Shown here: positions 32,998-44,639 of the stretch, piece after piece | Layout: each line of letters opens with the position of its first letter | Position numbering within the stretch: position 1 is the stretch's first letter | Source of the DNA: Gracilariopsis chorda | Taxonomy: Eukaryota > Rhodophyta > Florideophyceae > Gracilariales > Gracilariaceae | NCBI GenBank assembly: GCA_003194525.1 | Contig: NBIV01000233.1 | Coordinates: forward strand, 1 to 64,000 | DNA length: 64,000 nt | Direction: 5' to 3' | Notes under the pieces: generated by a model | Seen by the model: only the letters and a program-made list of their open reading frames with translations | Databases searched by the model: none | What the model was told of the DNA's origin: nothing | Made by a program: the position numbers and the translations under genes

Positions 32998-33639
32998 ATG
33001 GCCCGTCCATGTGACTGCGTCAAAGTTATGCCTGAGGACATCTGTAAGGCCTTCATGGCCCGTAGAGAGGAGAAATATCGGGAGCACCACGCGGAAGGCT
33101 ATCACCGAAGGCCAACTATCCAGAGTACCACAGGAACCCCGGGGAGTTCAAAGTACGTAACAGCCCTTTCGACCCCCGTGCAGCAAACTCAGGTCAATAT
33201 GCTGGACGAGCCTGTCGATGCAGTCGAGCACCCTGACCATCAGAAACATCCCGTGGCAGTGGAGCCACAGGAAAACGACAGGAAGGACGCATAGACGCGT
33301 GCAGTTCCTCTAACCATCAATTGCCTCAGTACGCCCTAGCGGAAGACCCAAGAAAAGAAGAAGAAGTTGAAACCAAAGGACGGAAAGTATCAGGACTCCA
33401 GCCATGCGTACGCCGTAGACCCGTTGGAAGACCTTGAGCACGCCGTATGTGTCCTACGGAAGGAGAATTATAGAGTGCACGGGACCCTTGCACTGCAAAC
33501 GAAAACCACGAGGATTTTCACTGCCGTGCTGGACAAGGGTGCAGGCCCAAACCTGGTACATTCTAAGGTCTTACCGTTGGGCTGGGAGAGGATGCTGCAG
33601 GAAAGAGAGTCGTCAACGGTGACGGACGCGTCGGCCTGA
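32998..33639 (+). pseudogene. Post-gag region and protease of B2
   Basis: The frame 32998-33294 encodes a short basic, Pro/Gln-rich segment with no CCHC knuckle (MARPCDCVKVMPEDICKAFM); its start is the point where the chimera at 26034 leaves family B. The next frame (33367-33639) includes a retroviral-type aspartic protease core, FTAVLDKGAGPNLVHSKVLP, in which the active-site triad reads DKG instead of DSG/DTG. The protease is therefore probably inactive. Confidence 0.72.
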
Positions 33640-33642
33640 CCA

Positions 33643-35650
33643 ATGGATATCCGCGGAGCCATCCCGCTTTACATCCAGTTCGGTCACCCGAAAGTCAGGA
33701 CATGGTTTCTTGTCTGTCCGAACCTGGGGACAGGTGGTATCCTAAGGGCGAGTTTTATTGATAGATATGTAAAAGCTATCTATTCTGGCCAAAGAAAAGT
33801 TGCATTCCATCTAAGAACTCCATTGGCCATTGTTAGAGCACGCCCCGGACCCCATGCCACCACCTCAAGACCGATGTTTCCCAAGCGGATGGTATCCAAT
33901 AAGGTACGCTTGGCCAAGGCGATAGTAATACCACCGATGACCCAAGTAGTGGCCACTGCGGTGTGTGAATCCTCAGGCTTTGTGTCGTTGCAGAATCACC
34001 CGAAGCTGGTCACGAATCATTTATCGTTGATGGCCAATGGAGTGATGAATTTTGTGCCCAATATGCCATTTGCGGTTAAGATGAGCAAGTTCCGCGATAA
34101 ACCTAGTAGGCTGCCCAAAGGTACGGTAGTTGGCACTACCCTACCTGCCCCAGTGGCCATCATGGATGTTCAGCTCGGAAACCTGCCGTCGAGTAGCGAA
34201 ACAGTGGCCAATTGGGAGAACGCAGTTAACATCGGTGAGGATTTCGAGCCCTATAACAAACAGGTCATTGACCCCCTGAAGGACTATGCCGGAATGTGGA
34301 GTGGCAAGCTAAGACAGAAATATGCGACGAAACAACGCATCGACCTCAAGGATGGTGCCGCGGTGCAGTACCAGCACCCTCATAGGACCGCCCTGAAAGG
34401 GAGAGAAATAGTGGCGAAAAGAATGGAGAAGATGCGGACCGCCAGAGTGGTTGAACATGCCCCACCCAATGAGGCCAAATGGGCAAGCTCTTTTGTCCTT
34501 GTGGCCAAGAAAAATGGTACCGTATGGTTGTTCATTATTACCGTAAGCTCAATGCCGTGACTAAACTGGACACCTATCCTATTCTGAGGATGGATGACTG
34601 CCTTGATTCCCTGGGTGAGGCGCAGTTGTTACCACGTTGGACGTAAATTGCAGATAATGGCCAGTACCAGTGGACTACAAGGCTAAGGTCTTGACTACCT
34701 TTAAGACCCACGAGGGACTGTTCTGATTCCAGCGGATGCCCTTCGGACTGATGAACGCACCGGCGACCTTCCAGCGGGCAATGGATATCATACTATCCAG
34801 GATGAAATGGAAGTTTGCCCTGGTCTACTTGAATGACGTAATCATCTTTTCGAGGTCCGTTGGTGAATACTTCGCTCTTGTGAAGGCTTTCCCAAGGTTA
34901 CTCCAGCAGGCCAGTGTAACCCTAAAGCTGAGGAAATGTATTTTCGTCAAGCCGTTTATGGATTATCTTGGGAATGTGGTCTTATCTGGTAAGATCCAGT
35001 TGGCAAAAACTACGACGAACTCCATCAGGGATGCGAAAAACCAGAGGAAGCACACAGAACTGCGATCCTTTTTGGGTCTATGCAATGTGTACCGAAGGTT
35101 TGTCCCTGGGTTCGCGAATATTGCATTTCCGCTGAACGAGATGCTCAAGAAAGGGACCCTTTCGAAATTTGATGACCTAACGGACGAGCAGTTCGAAGCC
35201 TACCAGAGCCTCAAGGACAATTCGGTAAACCCCCCAATCTTGGCCTTACCCAGTGCAAACAAACCGTTCATCCTCGATACGGATGCCTCGGCAACCCAGC
35301 TTGGATGCGCACTGCTCCAAGAGCAGGATTTTTCCAAGGAATATCAACGGATTGGATACTGGACCCGTTCGTTAACGAAGGCTGAAAGGGACTACAGCAC
35401 GTCCAAACGAGAATGCTTGGCCATTGTCTGGTCAGTTTTGCACCTGCGGCCTTACCTGGAGGATACTGGGTTTACCATTACGACAGACCACAATGCCATC
35501 TGATGGCTTCTGAATATGACCGATGCGTCATCCCTTTTAGCCCTCTGGAGACTCCTGGTGGCCGAATTTGAGTACCAGGTTACCTATAGGACTGGCTAAA
35601 AGCACCAACCAAGCTGCTGATGCGTTATCTCGTATCATGATCGATGGCAC
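33643..35650 (+). pseudogene. Reverse transcriptase and RNase H of B2
   Basis: The frame 33643-34560 is the end of protease plus the pre-RT linker and the first RT motifs (WASSFVLVAKKNG). After frameshifts and stops between 34520 and 34736 the RT continues with MPFGLMNAPATFQRAMDI and LVYLNDVIIFSRS: the catalytic YxDD box is YLND, a loss of a metal-binding Asp. The thumb (LRSFLGLCNVYRRFVPGF) and RNase H (LDTDASATQLGCALL, TTDHNAI followed by a stop) run to about 35650. Dead by several independent lesions. Confidence 0.85.
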
Positions 35651-35686
35651 GGATTAAACCCCAGTGGACAACGAGATTCCCACCAT

Positions 35687-36703
35687 ATGGAAGCTCCACA
35701 AGATGCAGACGATGATTATGAAATGAATGACCTGGTGGGAGAAGGAAATGGAGAAGAACCCAAGGTCATGTTATGCACTATTGACTGGGAGGACCTATCC
35801 TTGGAAGTTGACGTGGCCGGGACGGAAATGGGAGACTTCACCTCCATATCCCTCGAGGAATTCCTCGCGACCCAGAAGGGTGATGAACAGTGTGTCCAGT
35901 GGGCTCATCCAGTCGGGACCGCTGGGTCCTTGTTTTATTATGACCGTCATGGAATGTTCTGCAGTCGATCTCCACTTGATGGGGCAATACAGCGCGTTGT
36001 TCCAAAGGCCCTTCAGGCAAGGCTTCTATATCTGGCTCATTACTCTCGGTTGTCTGGCCACCTAGGCAGGACGAGAATGTATCAGACCTTAAGGAGATTG
36101 TTCTATTGGCCCCTCATAGCCAACTATATAATGGAGACCACACGGAGATGCACAGCATGGGTTAGAAATCGGGGGACACGAGCGCTGTACCATAGGAAGC
36201 TTAATTTATTCCCCGCGGTAGGACCTTTGGAATTCGTTGCCATGGACATCCTATGACCTTTCCCTAAATTGACCCATGGGCACTGCTTCATCTTGGTTAT
36301 TACCGACAGGTTTTACAAGATGACGCGTGCTATTCCCCTACGGTCCACCACGGCAACTGATGTTGCTATAGCGTTTCTGGTCCACTGGATATACCCGTAT
36401 GGTCTGACTTTATATCTGTTGACAGACAATGGCCCACAATATGTCTCAAACTTCTTTGAACATGTGTGCTTGGCCTTAGGTCTAAAACACCTCCTGGCCA
36501 CCGCCTACCACCCGCAGACCAATGGGCAAGCTGAGCATTTTAAAAGGACGCTGGCCTCTAGGTTGAGCCACTATGTGGCTGAGCACCAGTTGGAATGGGG
36601 CGATTACGTCCAACCTTTAGTCTATGCCTACAATAATCAATTCCATCGGTCCACGGGTACGACACCCTGTGACCTTACCCTGGTCCGGGCGCCTTCGCCG
36701 TAG
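35687..36703 (+). pseudogene. Integrase core of B2
   Basis: The frame 35687-36256 has an acidic linker and an H2C2 region (LAHYSRLSGHLG ... CTAW), in which the last Cys is Trp. The first catalytic Asp is in EFVAMDIL, followed by a stop at about 36254. The frame 36269-36703 carries the second Asp (LLTDNGPQY) and the Glu (TNGQAEHFKRTL). The triad is intact but the protein is interrupted and its zinc site damaged. Confidence 0.85.
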
Positions 36704-37625
36704 ATGGTCGACCTACAGGATACAGGCATCCATCAGGACGCTACTTGTGAAATGAAGCCAGCTCAGGCAAAAAGGTATTCGCGTAAGTCAGTCGATTCTA
36801 TCCTGAAGGCCACCCAGACCCATTTGGACAAAGCGCAGAAGCGCAACAAAACGGAATTTGATAAGGCCATCTGGTTTGTGCAACAGTTTTCCCCAGGGGA
36901 CTATGTCCATTTGGACCGGCCAACAAAGGAAAAACACGAGGCCAAGGACATTGCCGCCAAGTTGGTACCTCGTTCCATCGGACTATATAGGGTAATCAAG
37001 TCCACTGACCATACGGTTACAATAGAACGAGACGGCCTTCAGGATATTGTGTCGACGGACCGCGTGTATATGGCGCCTCGCCCATTAGTCGTACCAATGC
37101 ACCACCCTATCGGAAGTGCAAGGGTACAGCAGGCCGTTGCGCGCATATACCCACGCGTTCTGACAACGCCACCTCCCGCTCCGCGCTCACCAAGCACTCT
37201 AGTGGTGGACGCGCCCCTCAAGGCTGCCCGTACTATCCGAACCGACGACATTGGTGGCACCGCCTGGTACACTCGCCGTTACCGCCGACCCTCTTGGACC
37301 TAAGGTCAATAGAGCGGGTCCACAGGGTACCATTGCTGAAGACTCGGCGCAGCCTGCCGCGTTTTTTGAGACAGACCATGGACAACGCGGCCGCAAAACC
37401 GTCTCGTCAGACGATGGCTATTTAGCCTTCGAGGACATGTATTTACCAGAGGAGGACCGCCTCGAATTTGTCGTAGACCGCATCGTCTCCGTTTGGCTTG
37501 AAGAAAAAGGGGAGGTGCTCTACAAATTCCGCTGGTATGGCTATGGCCTGGAGAACGACCAGTGGATACCGCCTGAAAACATCCAGGCTAATTTTATAAG
37601 TCGCTACTGGACCAAAATGGGCTAG
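36704..37625 (+). pseudogene. Integrase C-terminus and chromodomain of B2
   Basis: The frame 36704-37303 holds the integrase C-terminal module (FSPGDYVHLDRP, IGLYRVIKSTDHTVTI). A frame change near 37290 leads to 37251-37625, which ends with a chromodomain (FVVDRIVSVWLEE ... YKFRWYGYGLENDQWIPP). Its position as the last pol domain is the same as in families A and C. Confidence 0.82.
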
Positions 37626-38397
37626 ACGGAGCGCGATCTCCGAAAAGTGCGTATCCCTGACCACACATTCACGGCTAAGGCGCTCCGAAGCGGCACTGGC
37701 CAATAGGCACGCGCGCGTGCCACGTTGCATCGGCAATCCGCCTCCTGGCCACGCCGCTCGCTCCAACTTCCTCGAAACTTCCGCATGGAGAACAGTGGCA
37801 ACGCCAAATTCGGACCCATGGAACCGGCATTAGAAAAGCATACCCGAGGAGTCTGTGAAATGTAAATCGCACTTTGAGAACCAAGGTGTATCTCTACCAG
37901 AAGCCAACCATGGGGATTCAGCCGTTGGTCAGGGCCGCCCTGTGGAATTTCTCGCTAAGCATATCGCGGCATCACCCCACCATGGGCCGCACGGAGCGTG
38001 CCCTTAAAGAGGATTGGGCAATTATGGCCACAGAGGTTATTTTCGGCACTAACCACAAACCGCCCCCGACCAATAGGACTGCGCGCGTGCCACGGCGTGC
38101 CCTTGAACCGCCTTTCACGGAACCGCGTTCACCGTCTTTCTCAGGCCAAACTATGGCCGAACTGGAAACGCAGCGACTTCAGTCCCCCGTAGTTGAACTT
38201 CAAAAAAAGGTCCCAAGGGGTGTGGAGGGCACGAATGATGGCCAAAAATGTAAGCTTTGACCTCACAAGACACGGAACAAGGGACTTGAATAAAAACTCA
38301 GGGCCTGAGGGACGAATATCAGCGAAGCAATTCCGAACTAGCACTCATGTGGACAGTGTGGAAGACTCAAGGCTTTACTTAGTACGCCAGCGACCAT
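37626..38397. other. Pol-to-antisense-ORF spacer of B2
   Basis: About 770 bases between the pol stop and the end of the convergent ORF. It contains a partial duplication: a CCAATAGG ... GCGCGCGTGCCACG block at about 37697-37725 recurs at about 38070-38095. A plus-strand AATAAA at 38289-38294 could end the pol transcript. No gene is supported. Confidence 0.5.
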
Positions 38398-40115
38398 TTA
38401 GGGCGAAGGAACGGCGGAAGAAACGACGCACGTGCACTTGTGAGCTGGGGTGTGGGCCGACGCGGACGAGTGAGCCGGAGAATTTTCGGTGTCTGTCAGG
38501 TTCAGACCGGTTCTGTTATCCAAGTCGGCTGCCACGGAAGTTGAAAGAACTTTAGTGTTCTCCTCCAGAATGGTCGCCAATGCCTCCTTGACCTCTTGGT
38601 TCCTACCCACCATGGAATCGTCCCGTGAAGCCCTACGGACCCGCGACTGCGCCGCACGCAACCCTTCGACGACCCCAAGGGGTGCGGTTACGGCTGCCGA
38701 ACCGCAAACCCCGACGAGCTCCTCATAGGCTCGAGTTACAGCCACAGATATCGCATGTGGCGGAGGAGACGCTGGCGAACTGACCGCCAAAGAACGGAGT
38801 GGACTAGTAACGGTGGCCGTTGGACCAATGGAAGTCTCAGGAAGCTCGACCACGAGGTGCTCTGAAGGTGGCTCCCAAGAGGAAGCAGGGACAGGCACGG
38901 TTGGCGAACCGTCGGAAGGAGGTCTCAGGCAAGCAGCATCAAACCCAATGGCCTGCAGATATTAGTCCAGGATGGTCCGATGCGGTAAATAGACTGGGGT
39001 ATCCAATAAGGGCCTCGCCTCGTATGCCTTGCCATCGTCGCGACCCAAAGGATGCTCCGGAATCGCCCAGAACTTGTCTGCGTCGTAGTTGTACCACAAT
39101 TTCCAGGGGTCTTTGCCTAATCGACATGCAGGACATAACCTAAAAGCTCCTCGGTGTTCTCCGCGCTATACAAGGTCCCTCGGACTATGTTCTGAACCCC
39201 TGGCACGCCATATGAACGCAATGAGGCGGAGAGGCGGGGGCACCAATCGGCCCTCAGGACTCGGAATGATTTCCTCCTTCCAAATAAGATAGTCGGCCTC
39301 ACGGACTTTCGCCTGCACGCTGGTACTAGCAGTATGCAAAAAACCATGCGGCAGAATACCGCTCATTTCACAAAGAATACCTGCCTGGTAAGCCAGGGGA
39401 GTCGCTGACGGAAATTGCCCTGGATTTGGGGGGTGTGGTAAGCCACAATGGAGGGAGTAGGGACCATGAGGAGATTAGATAAATGAAAAATGGACGCCTC
39501 AGGGCTCGCAGCGACCGGAGGCATGGGAACATAGACGTTGGCCCTACGGTACAGCGGCATGTCGTGGAATTAGATCTGAAGCCAGCAGAAGAAGTACTTC
39601 AAATTTGTCCAGATACGGCCGTCGGGTTCGATCATGTCATTCCAAAAGGACCTGTTGGAATTTCATTACGGCCAATCATAAGGCGGTTTGTAGCACATCA
39701 GCCCCAGGAGGTTATGGTCGCCAGGTGGGAACAAAGACCGGGGGTCACCGTGTAAGAGATATAGGTCCGCGAGGAGCCGATTAACCCTCCATGGGTAATC
39801 TTCTTCTTCGTCACATTGGACGTACGGCATGTCCATTCAGACCAAAGTACGGCAACGCGCCACCGCCCGGACGTCTGCGGTGAGATGTAGCCTGCGGTTT
39901 TACCAAGAGGTCTCTCTCGCGTTCTTCTTCTCACGGACATAATTCAGAATTGCCGCAAATCTATGGGCGTCCAAATATTGGTCCTGGTAGCGGATGCGTT
40001 CCTCGACCGAACTGGGCAAATGAGTACTCCTCACGGCCATGGGATTGCACCCCAGGTTATGTTCATACCTCTCCCCAGGATGGGCGTACGCGCTGCTGGT
40101 GGGGACTAAAGCCAT
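38398..40115 (-). pseudogene. Convergent extra ORF of family B (decayed)
   Basis: Minus-strand pieces in several frames (40115-39900, 39560-39363, 39347-39117, 38898-38398) together make a protein of roughly 570 residues on the strand opposite to pol. Matches to the family C antisense ORF include PSIVAYHT (C: RPIVAYYS), GVQNIVRG (C: DVQNIVGR), LLGYVLHVD then AKTP (C: LLDYVLRIDWAKTP) and LWYNYDADKF with DDGKAYE (C: LWYDFDQDHF with DDGKEYL). LLGYVLHVD also aligns with LLGYIYSVS in family A. There are several stops and frameshifts; function unknown. Confidence 0.78.
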
Positions 40116-40700
40116 TGGAGGGGATTCAACAGTGACGGTCGACCGCGGGATGGGGTTGGCTGTGGTCGCACAGTGGGCGAGGGCCCCAAGGGGTTAAGTA
40201 CCAATCTGTTGTAAAGGACATGCAGATTGGATTAATCGCCAACTAGAATGGCCAAGGGTCGTAATGGTAGGTCCCCCGGGTGCACTATAACGTGAACACT
40301 AACGGACTCCGCGCTCAATCGCCGTGGTGGTAGAAGGGGCGACCCGGAAGAAGTGGAGCGAACGAAATAGTTGCGAACGCGCAGTAGCGACACCCACAGC
40401 CGTAGACGTGGGTACCTAATGTATTCACAAGTGATGCAATCATCTCCGTGGCCACAGGCATTTGATACGGGACAAAAATGCGGGCACGAACAATGGGCGA
40501 TCCATGTCCCTTCCCAGCCCTTACTAAGGCCTAGTAGGGGGGGGGGGTGCTAAACGAGTTAATCGACCATTGGGATCGTGGCCAGCGCTAATGCAGCTAT
40601 CTACATCAACATTTAAACAGGAGTACACGGAAATGGGCGTCAGGGAGAAGTTTGCCTACCGTGAATTCTGCCGAGGCGGCAGAATCTAAGTGGGTGAGTA
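40116..40700. other. Region between the family B extra ORF and the 3' LTR
   Basis: Probably the upstream region of the antisense ORF and the end of the internal part of B2. A run of ten G at about 40540 is notable, but it is not next to the LTR, so it is not the functional polypurine tract. Confidence 0.45.
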
Positions 40701-41230
40701 TGTAGTAAAATAGCCCTAAGGTCAGACGGCTGGCTAGCTGGAGTACCAAAGAGGTACACGAAGGACCAGAGCACCACCGGCTCGTGTCAATATTAGCCAG
40801 GTGGGTTGGAGATAATTGTGATATGAAATTTGACATCCTGTGGAACTGGCACTGCATTACAGTGCACGGTAGAATAGAGTAGTATTTAATTTAATTTTTT
40901 AGTAGTAGTTACTGGTAGTCTAAAGCACCTCGCCGACTATATTTGATGACTCGAGTGCAGCAGGCCAGTGAGGAGTAAAGGCAAGCACTACCTCCGTCCT
41001 CTAGTCGTCCCCAAGCTTCCAGCGAACACAGGCTTCCAAGCCATCTTTATGAGTGCACCCGATCTGTAGGGACCTCATATAACGCCTCCCCATTGCGCCT
41101 GCACGTCAGAAGGTGCCCACGACAAAACTAGACCCCAGTGGACTGTCACCCTATTGGCTGGTACTCTGCCGCAGCTAACCCCAGTACGTACTATTTCCCC
41201 ACTTGGATTTTGGACTAGTATTCTACAACA
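40701..41230 (+). repeat. 3' LTR of B2 (530 bp)
   Basis: Starts TGTAGTAAAATAGCCC and ends TTCTACAACA. It is clearly diverged from the 5' LTR of the same element, indicating an old insertion. Confidence 0.9.
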
Positions 41231-41600
41231 ATACCCTGTAGCTCTTCCGGTAGGATTTTGGACCCATATGCATAGGTGGCGATCAAATCCCCGTCCAGCA
41301 CAGCTGTCGGATGGAAGCATGGCATGAGTTGGAGACGGAAAATATGGCTGTGGTTCATTTTATTCAGCTGCACAATGGCGTAGTATGATGGCCACTGCGC
41401 AACCGTAGTCGGTCCGGTAGGGGCCATTGCGGGTAGAAGTTGAAAGTGCTGCTTTTGAGCAGCACCAAGATTGTCCAGTTGCACTGGAGGATTTTTTCTT
41501 TCGGGCACAGACCGAAAACGCTTTGTGAAGTTGGCTCCAGAAATTATCTTGTTTGCGAGTTTTCTTCTCCTACAGATAGAGATACTCCGTTTTACACGGT
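41231..41600 (-). pseudogene. N-terminal part of an old family A-type convergent ORF
   Basis: The minus strand encodes VAQWPSYYAIVQLNKMNHSH and LQLMPCFHPTAVLDGDLIAT, aligning with residues about 22-67 of the A2 antisense ORF. It is cut by LTR-B at 41230 and is on the same strand as the C-terminal fragment at 29960-30455. About 250 codons between them are missing, so the host element was deleted or rearranged besides being split. Confidence 0.8.
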
Positions 41601-42010
41601 TCTCTGACCCTCTTTGCACAACCAAAGGCACCTATCATTTGGAGTCTTTTACCGAACATTGTGATTTCGCCCTTGAGTAAGTTTTCAACCGGCCATTGCT
41701 ATTTGTCTTCTCACTCTTGTGACTACCCCATAGGTATCTCTGGTCCTCCCACCTTACTAAGGAAGTTTTTCATTATCTGTGGCTCGTGCTCGCCCGCACT
41801 CGCACGTGCCGCCTCTTGTGGAACCGATACCTCTAAGAGAGAGACAAACACTGCTCAGGCGGATAAAAGGTTCGTAACCCCGTTTTCCTGCGCAATTTAC
41901 AAAGCAATGGCCTTGGACGTACACCAGACTAAGTCGTGTCGTTTCGGGGAAGGGCTCAACCACTGTGTTACCCTCAGTACAGAAAGATACCGAGCTTCTT
42001 CGTAAATTTC
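41550..42010 (+). repeat. Diverged LTR remnant related to LTR-A
   Basis: The stretch follows the order of landmarks in LTR-A (CACCTATCATTTGGAGT, then a CTCTTGTGAC...CTCC segment, then GATACC, GCTCAGGCGGAT and a GGTTCGTAACC segment), with many substitutions and small gaps. Its position next to the antisense ORF N-terminus is as in intact family A elements. Boundaries are approximate. Confidence 0.6.
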
Positions 42011-44639
42011 CCCGACTTCTGGTCTTGCACTACAGTTATTACGTAAAGACTTATTTTTCTCAAGTATAATTTCATAATTCATGTGTTCTAAGCAAGGGGA
42101 TATGTTTTTTAATAAAATAACTTCGATTGCTAGGCAGTTATCGCGGTATATGTCTCAAGCATGACACTCGTAAATATCAGTAGGCTGAGCGTGACACTTT
42201 CCAGTTTCAAGATGCTTTAGGGGCATGCCCTACTCACTTTGCCACTTTCGTAAGGCTTGTACTAATACGGTTCAGTAAATAGTTTTGCTCTTTTCTCTCA
42301 AATGACGACGGCTGTAGATCGTCAACCATGACAAAGTGTGCTTCGTATATTATGTTACGCCATAAACATTGAGACTCTCTACTGGTCCCATGACCTCCTT
42401 CGGCTAGATGGCTGTCTCAGTCAGTCCGTAAAGGACTACGGTTAACGAAATTGCCATTTCCGACCGCCAACAAACGCACTGTAAGGTTCTGTCGTAGAGC
42501 GGTTCGCGGGATTCCCGCGTTCGTTTCCGGTTATGACGATTCGCCATGGTTGTGCGTTTCAAAGGATGTTAGGCTCCGGCAGTTGCGACGGCTTTGCCTT
42601 AATTTTTGCGTGAAGACCACGTGAGCGGAGGAAGCGCAAGTGTTCGTGTAGGATTTCGATCGGGAGATCACTTCAGGAAGTGCGCGAGGGCGCTGCACGC
42701 TGAGAGGAGATTGATGTAGCGCTGTGGGCCTTGCCTTTATAGAGAGGCCAGAGGTCTGGCAGTTACGGTGCAGTGCACCGCTAATTTAGAGGGCGGTGCC
42801 CTGAAGTTGTTAGTGTTTGGCGGCACTGCCGCCCTGCACTACGCACTCACCAGGCGTGTCTACGTGTGGCACTGGCCCTTAGTTGACTGCAGCACATGGG
42901 CGCGTGTACACTTGTACAATTATGTCCTTATTTTAGTATAGTAGACTAATCATAGGACAGCTGTCGTAGCGGGTGTCGATACTAGCATGCCAAGCTCCCG
43001 CTCCAGCTTCGTAGTAGAGCCCGCCGGATTCTTGGTGCATTCAGAACTCCAGTTCTCGTTTTGCAATTCAAATCCTCCCGTACGTATTCCCGTGTCTACG
43101 TGGAGAATACTGGCTATAGCCTGCGCAACTATACTCGAGGTCGACAGGTATTACCTGTTTAGTCCTCGTCTATACTGGACTTCGGCCGCCAGTAGTGCGC
43201 GTTGTGGAGCAATATCCCTAGGCGGGAAATCCTCCCAAGTTGTTCGCAGCCTTGCTCTCTTGTGAGATAGGCGCAGCGACAGGGCCCTCCATACCACACG
43301 GTGTTCAGGTGTAAAACCGATGTAGCTTCTGGGTATACCAACGGAGGTGATATGGAGAATCGGGTTACCAGCTGGTCAACGCAGTGCACAGGTCCGTATG
43401 AGCGGTGTTCCGGTGTACGGAGAATCCAGAAAGGGAAAAGTGAAAAAGGGGAGAAACCAAAAGGGACGGTACAACCCAGCGGGTCGTGCGGAAAGCCAAA
43501 AGAGACCCGGCGGTGGGAGGTCTTGCTGGCTAAGCCCGCACAGCAAAATTCAACACTGAGTCGAACGGCTATCTGTTCCCACGATAGAAAGTAACCAAAG
43601 TGGTGAAAGCAGTGAACACTGTGCGAACCAACGTGGTAACAAAGATCAGCGGTCCTTCGTGATACTGCGCGGGTGAGTATAAAGAGACCAAACGCGGTCA
43701 AACCCCAGCAGGAGTTGGTCACTTCGCACAGGCGGTAAACTCAGAGCCAAGTCACAGCTTGTCATTAATACATGGTGAAACGACAAGGCCGTCCTCCCTT
43801 AAGTACTATTGGGTTACTATAAACTACGAATACTACTACTGTAGTTTGTTACACTTGTGTGGTTCACACTCCTGTGTCACTTGGTAGCACTGCCGGCCAC
43901 GGTGCAACACGACACGTGTGAATCGTCCCAACCATGAACAATATCCGTACGCTTGCCACGCGTCCATCTGATCCAGATACCACAGAAATCACCGACGAAG
44001 GTTCCAAAAATACCAATTAAAGTTCATATCGAATTTCACCCAATATTTCCGAGGGGCCACTCATACCTCAGTTGAACCGATGCCACGTCAGCATTGAATC
44101 ATTTATGATCCACCTCGCCTGAGGGTATGCGCGCACGCATTGATCTACACGTTTTGCGCTGTCGCTTAGCTAGCTAGGCTAATGACAACCTTGCCTTCTA
44201 AGTAGACAGCCAACCTATTGTGTTGACCCCGACGCTTGGGTGCGAACACGAACCTCGGTTTGTGAGCATCGCTCACTTTGAGTGCCAGAAGGCACAGCCG
44301 TAGCGGATGTATACCTCTGGGCTCTGGCGCAATCTCAGGAGTACCTGCGTTCCTGTTGCCATCCGTTGGGTGTTCAAGTTTCCACGTTCTCCGTTGCCAC
44401 GTGACGTTACAGTTCGACTGACAGTTCTTTTGAATAGCTTAAAACATTGGTGGTAAGTGTTTGAGACACTTCTTCCTCCGGAATGGGTGGGATGAGCCCA
44501 GTAGCCGTACTTCCGTTGGAAATATAGAACCGAGCTCGGGACTCGAACTATTCTGCCCTTTTTGGGATACTTCTGTCAGGTTCTGACTGCTGTTAGCGCC
44601 GAAGATAGTGTCTGGTTTCCCGAGTAGCGCATTGGACTA
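42011..44639. other. Long region without recognised genes
   Basis: About 2.6 kb. At 42600-42960 there is an LTR- or promoter-like patch with a TATA-like CCTTTATAGAG and two perfect 15-bp palindromes (42766-42780, 42819-42833). At 43290-43560 a purine-rich plus strand (GAAAGGGAAAAGTGAAAAAG) resembles a polypurine tract. No coding homology was seen; the minus frame 43722-43159 shows no domain. This could be remains of another transposon family. Confidence 0.45.
42766..42833. repeat. Two perfect 15-bp palindromes
   Basis: CGGTGCAGTGCACCG at 42766-42780 and GGCGGCACTGCCGCC at 42819-42833, each a 7-bp inverted repeat around one base, spaced 38 bases apart. Confidence 0.75.

Larger units (their letters stand above)
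30456..41230 (+). mobile_element. Family B Ty3/gypsy retrotransposon, full length (B2)
   Basis: Two LTRs (30456-30982 and 40701-41230) enclose gag, protease, RT, RNase H, integrase and chromodomain on the plus strand, plus a convergent minus-strand extra ORF (38398-40115) before the 3' LTR. Total length is about 10.8 kb. The two LTRs differ at many positions and every gene is broken, so the insertion is old. The element sits inside an older family A relative. Flanking pentamers are ACGCC and ATACC, so no perfect target duplication remains. Confidence 0.9.

Noticed and set aside
40530-40550. A run of ten G as polypurine tract of B2
   Set aside because: It lies about 150 bases from the LTR start at 40701; a functional tract should abut the LTR.
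30451-41235. Target-site duplication of element B2
   Set aside because: The flanking pentamers ACGCC and ATACC agree at only three of five positions, so no duplication can be claimed.
41500-42005. A plus-strand gene at 41661-42005
   Set aside because: The sequence follows the landmark order of LTR-A and is better explained as a diverged LTR.
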